Part shown: piece after piece, positions 62,288-64,000 of the stretch
How the letters are laid out: every line of letters begins with the position of its first letter
How positions within the stretch are numbered: the first letter of the stretch is position 1
Source of the DNA: Prorocentrum cordatum
Taxonomy: Eukaryota > Sar > Dinophyceae > Prorocentrales > Prorocentraceae
Length of the DNA stretch: 64,000 bases
Reading direction: 5' to 3'
Assembly (NCBI GenBank): GCA_963575745.1
Contig: CAUYUJ010018704.1
Coordinates: 160,634-224,633 of the forward strand
Notes under the pieces: model-generated
Seen by the model: the letters and a program-made list of their open reading frames with translations, nothing else
Database searches by the model: none
What the model was told of the DNA's origin: nothing
Translations under genes and position numbers: made by a program

Positions 62288-62750
62288 CGATTGTGCTGTG
62301 ATGCTAGTGATGGTGAATGATGAGGTGCTGTTTTGTTTAAATCAATGAAAATGTTCGAGTAAGTGTGATGACGAGTGAGTGATGATTGACTGTGAGTGAG
62401 TGTGTGTGTGCGCGTGGAACCGATGATGATGATGGTGTGAGTAATTGAGTGAATGAGTGAGTATGCGACGTGAGAAGAGGAGAGGGGGTGAGGTGTAAGG
62501 TTCATGCGCGGGGGGCGCGCAGAGAAAACAATAACCCCACTTTGGATGTGGGGAGTAGTAAATCAATCTCGTTCGCCTCCGAGGATCGAACCTCGAGGTG
62601 TGCAGGGTTCTCTTTCTGCACGCTCTTCGCCCTCCCCTGGGCCTCCCAGAGCGTCTGCGGTCGTCACGGCCGGGTGCCCTTGGAGATGTGCCGGGCCAGG
62701 GCTGGGCAACTCGTGGGGGCGGCCTTTCGCCGGAATGGTCTCTGGCGCGG

Positions 62751-62911
62751 GCACGCGCACAAGGGGGTAGGGGGAGGGGGGAGGGCTTAGAAACACTCCT
62801 GCTTCTTAGAAGGCGCGGACCTGCTCTATTCATGTAATGCTGGCGCCTTCTAAGAAGCAGCCTCCCTCTAAGAAGCCTTCCCCCCTCCCCCTACACCCCC
62901 CTTGCGCGCGC
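62751..62911. mobile_element. foldback element F, copy 2
   Basis: GCACAAGGGGGTAGGGGGAG, CTGCTTCTTAGAAGGCGCGG at the left; GGCGCCTTCTAAGAAGCAG, CTCTAAGAAGCC and CCCCTACACCCCCCTTGCGC at the right. Same hairpin as 13622-13777. Confidence 0.75.
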
Positions 62912-63175
62912 TGCGAAGGGGCCCCCAGATGGCTGAACGCGATGTGATAGCAGCGGCTTCTGCGTTTGAGTTCGGCCCTCCCCCCCTCGCGCCCCCCGAA
63001 AGCTGCGCACCAAAGGTCACTCTTGCCTAGGGCCACTCTTGCGTGAAGCCGACACGGCGCACCCCAGAACAGGTCCAGGGTCAGATTTTTGATCCCTGGA
63101 CCTGCTGCTGGCGGGCTGTACAGTTCGGCTCCGTCTGGTACGGTGGGCACACCCGACAGGAAACCGGCCTGCCTG

Positions 63176-63300
63176 CAGGTGCCCCACGGAAACCTCTTAT
63201 CCCCCGATGGCCCTTGGACCCACAGAGGCATTTGAGCACGTCAAGAAGCTCAAAGACCGACGTCGAGTGTGCCCCCCAGATTTCTGACGGGAGGATTTCT
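63176..63300. repeat. repeat T, copy 3
   Basis: CAGGTGCCCCACGGAAAC, TTATCCCCCGATGGCCC, GGACCCACAGAGGC and GAGTGTGCCCCCCAGATTTC, matching 16695-16815. Confidence 0.6.
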
Positions 63301-63465
63301 CACTGCCTGTGCCCACTGCAGTGGAGGTGAGGTTCTGGCCAGGACCCACATCGCCTTTGGCCTCGGGGGTCGCTGCACAGTTTTTGTTTGCCCCGTGGGC
63401 GCAGAGCCCTCTCGCGTCGCGAATGCATCGCGGCGGGAAGCTTATCGGGGCCCTATTCTGCCTGC

Positions 63466-63853
63466 AGGTCCCCTTGCCAAGGTTGCCAAGGCCAGCTGGG
63501 CCGCCAAGGAGCTGCTCAGGACGAGCCGCTCTGTCTCGGGGAGGACTTCGAGACCTCCAGGGGCTCCCGCCGCAGGCGACACTCGCGACGTTGGGGGCCT
63601 GGGATGCGAGAGAGGTCGTGGGCGGGAAGACCTTGAAGAACACACCTGCGGCCTCGCGGTGCGGACCCCCCGGCCGCGACCCCGGAGGCAGGCCTGCGGC
63701 ACTCCCTGCGACTCCCGAGCGGCCCGCGCCCTGCCCCTCGCGGGCCCCGCAGGAAACGGCTCGGGCCCCCCTGGGGAGGGGGCCCAAGACCTCTGGGGAG
63801 CCACGCGGTGCACAGCGCGCGGGGCCGGCCGTGTGGTGACCACCGCGCTGTAG
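63466..63853 (+). CDS. possible exon(s) near window end, unassigned
   Basis: After CTGCAG at 63463-63468, one + frame reads GPLAKVAKASWAAKELLRTS then RSVSGRTSRPPGAPAA. In another frame from about 63555 comes LPPQATLATLGAWDAREVVG then GKTLKNTPAASRCGPP, with a TAG/TGA at about 63840-63853. The change of frame near CTCCAG|GGGCTC (63562) might mark an intron or a shift. Pro/Ala/Arg-rich; no domain recognised. Confidence 0.25.
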
Positions 63854-64000
63854 CCCACTCCGCGGCGCGACGCCGCTCCTGGCTGGGCCCGCGGGAGCGG
63901 GGCGCTCCGACGCCCCAGGGCCGTGACTTCGGGGCTCCTCCCCGCCCCGCGGCTTCCGCAGTTCAGCTATCGCGACGCTGGCCCCCGGGTGCGGGCAATA

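Noticed and set aside
62167-62552. CRISPR array
   Set aside because: Four contiguous 27-bp units without unique spacers, in a eukaryotic minisatellite context with no cas genes.
62555-62640. tRNA gene on the minus strand
   Set aside because: A GGTTCGATCC-like string is present, but no acceptor stem, D-arm or anticodon arm can be folded around it.

Overview
The window looks like nuclear DNA of a dinoflagellate. The evidence is very sparse coding sequence, high GC, candidate exons flanked by AG|G junctions with non-canonical GC or GA donors, and many foldback/MITE repeats and microsatellites. It also holds a LINE (EEP endonuclease, RT, RNase H), a decayed second LINE and a tyrosine-recombinase gene, in forms I recall from dinoflagellate genomes. 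I assign no species. I see no tRNA, rRNA, spliced-leader gene, CRISPR array or bacterial-style operon.

Host genes. The best is a three-exon Na+/Ca2+ exchanger (CaCA family) on the + strand at 12815-17059: a signal-peptide exon, a 515-codon exon with both alpha repeats, and a short last exon. Its first intron is built almost wholly of inverted-repeat elements. A second gene is glimpsed as two PDZ half-domains, at 35711-35773 and 39392-39520. They join in phase across a 3.6 kb intron full of microsatellites and a 21/42-bp minisatellite. Weaker candidates lie at 1-130, 21440-21790, 32750-32881, 44823-45074 (minus, Cys-rich), 51172-51300 and 63466-63853.

Transposons. 5596-9584 is a dead LINE (coil, RRM-like, EEP, RT) with many stops and frameshifts. 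52750-58540 is a LINE with both ORFs open: ORF1 357 aa with a zinc finger, ORF2 1480 aa. 59215-61276 is a frameshifted tyrosine recombinase with its R, HxxR and Y motifs still recognisable.

Repeats fill the rest. I define these families from copies within the window: MITE A (TTAA-flanked, about 160 bp, nine copies or halves), B, C, E, G, H, N, several foldbacks (F, L, M, R), and dispersed blocks K, P, Q, T, U, V, W, Y. Most striking are three unrelated families (S, X, D) of 0.65-1.4 kb that share one design: conserved, partly inverted ends around a core of tandem repeats that changes from copy to copy. S2 and S3 form a head-to-head palindrome between mirrored MITE A ends; X1 sits inside a MITE H; S1 sits inside a short tandem array. 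This collection of tandem-repeat-cored elements is the best candidate for something undescribed.

Layout: 0-5.5 kb repeats and microsatellites; 5.6-10.5 kb dead LINE; 11-12.6 kb MITEs; 12.8-17.1 kb exchanger gene; 17.3-32 kb repeats including S1, X1-X3 and D1; 32-39.5 kb candidate exons and PDZ gene; 39.7-41.6 kb S2/S3; 41.6-52.7 kb repeats including D2; 52.7-58.5 kb LINE; 59-61.3 kb recombinase; 61.8-64 kb repeats and a possible exon.
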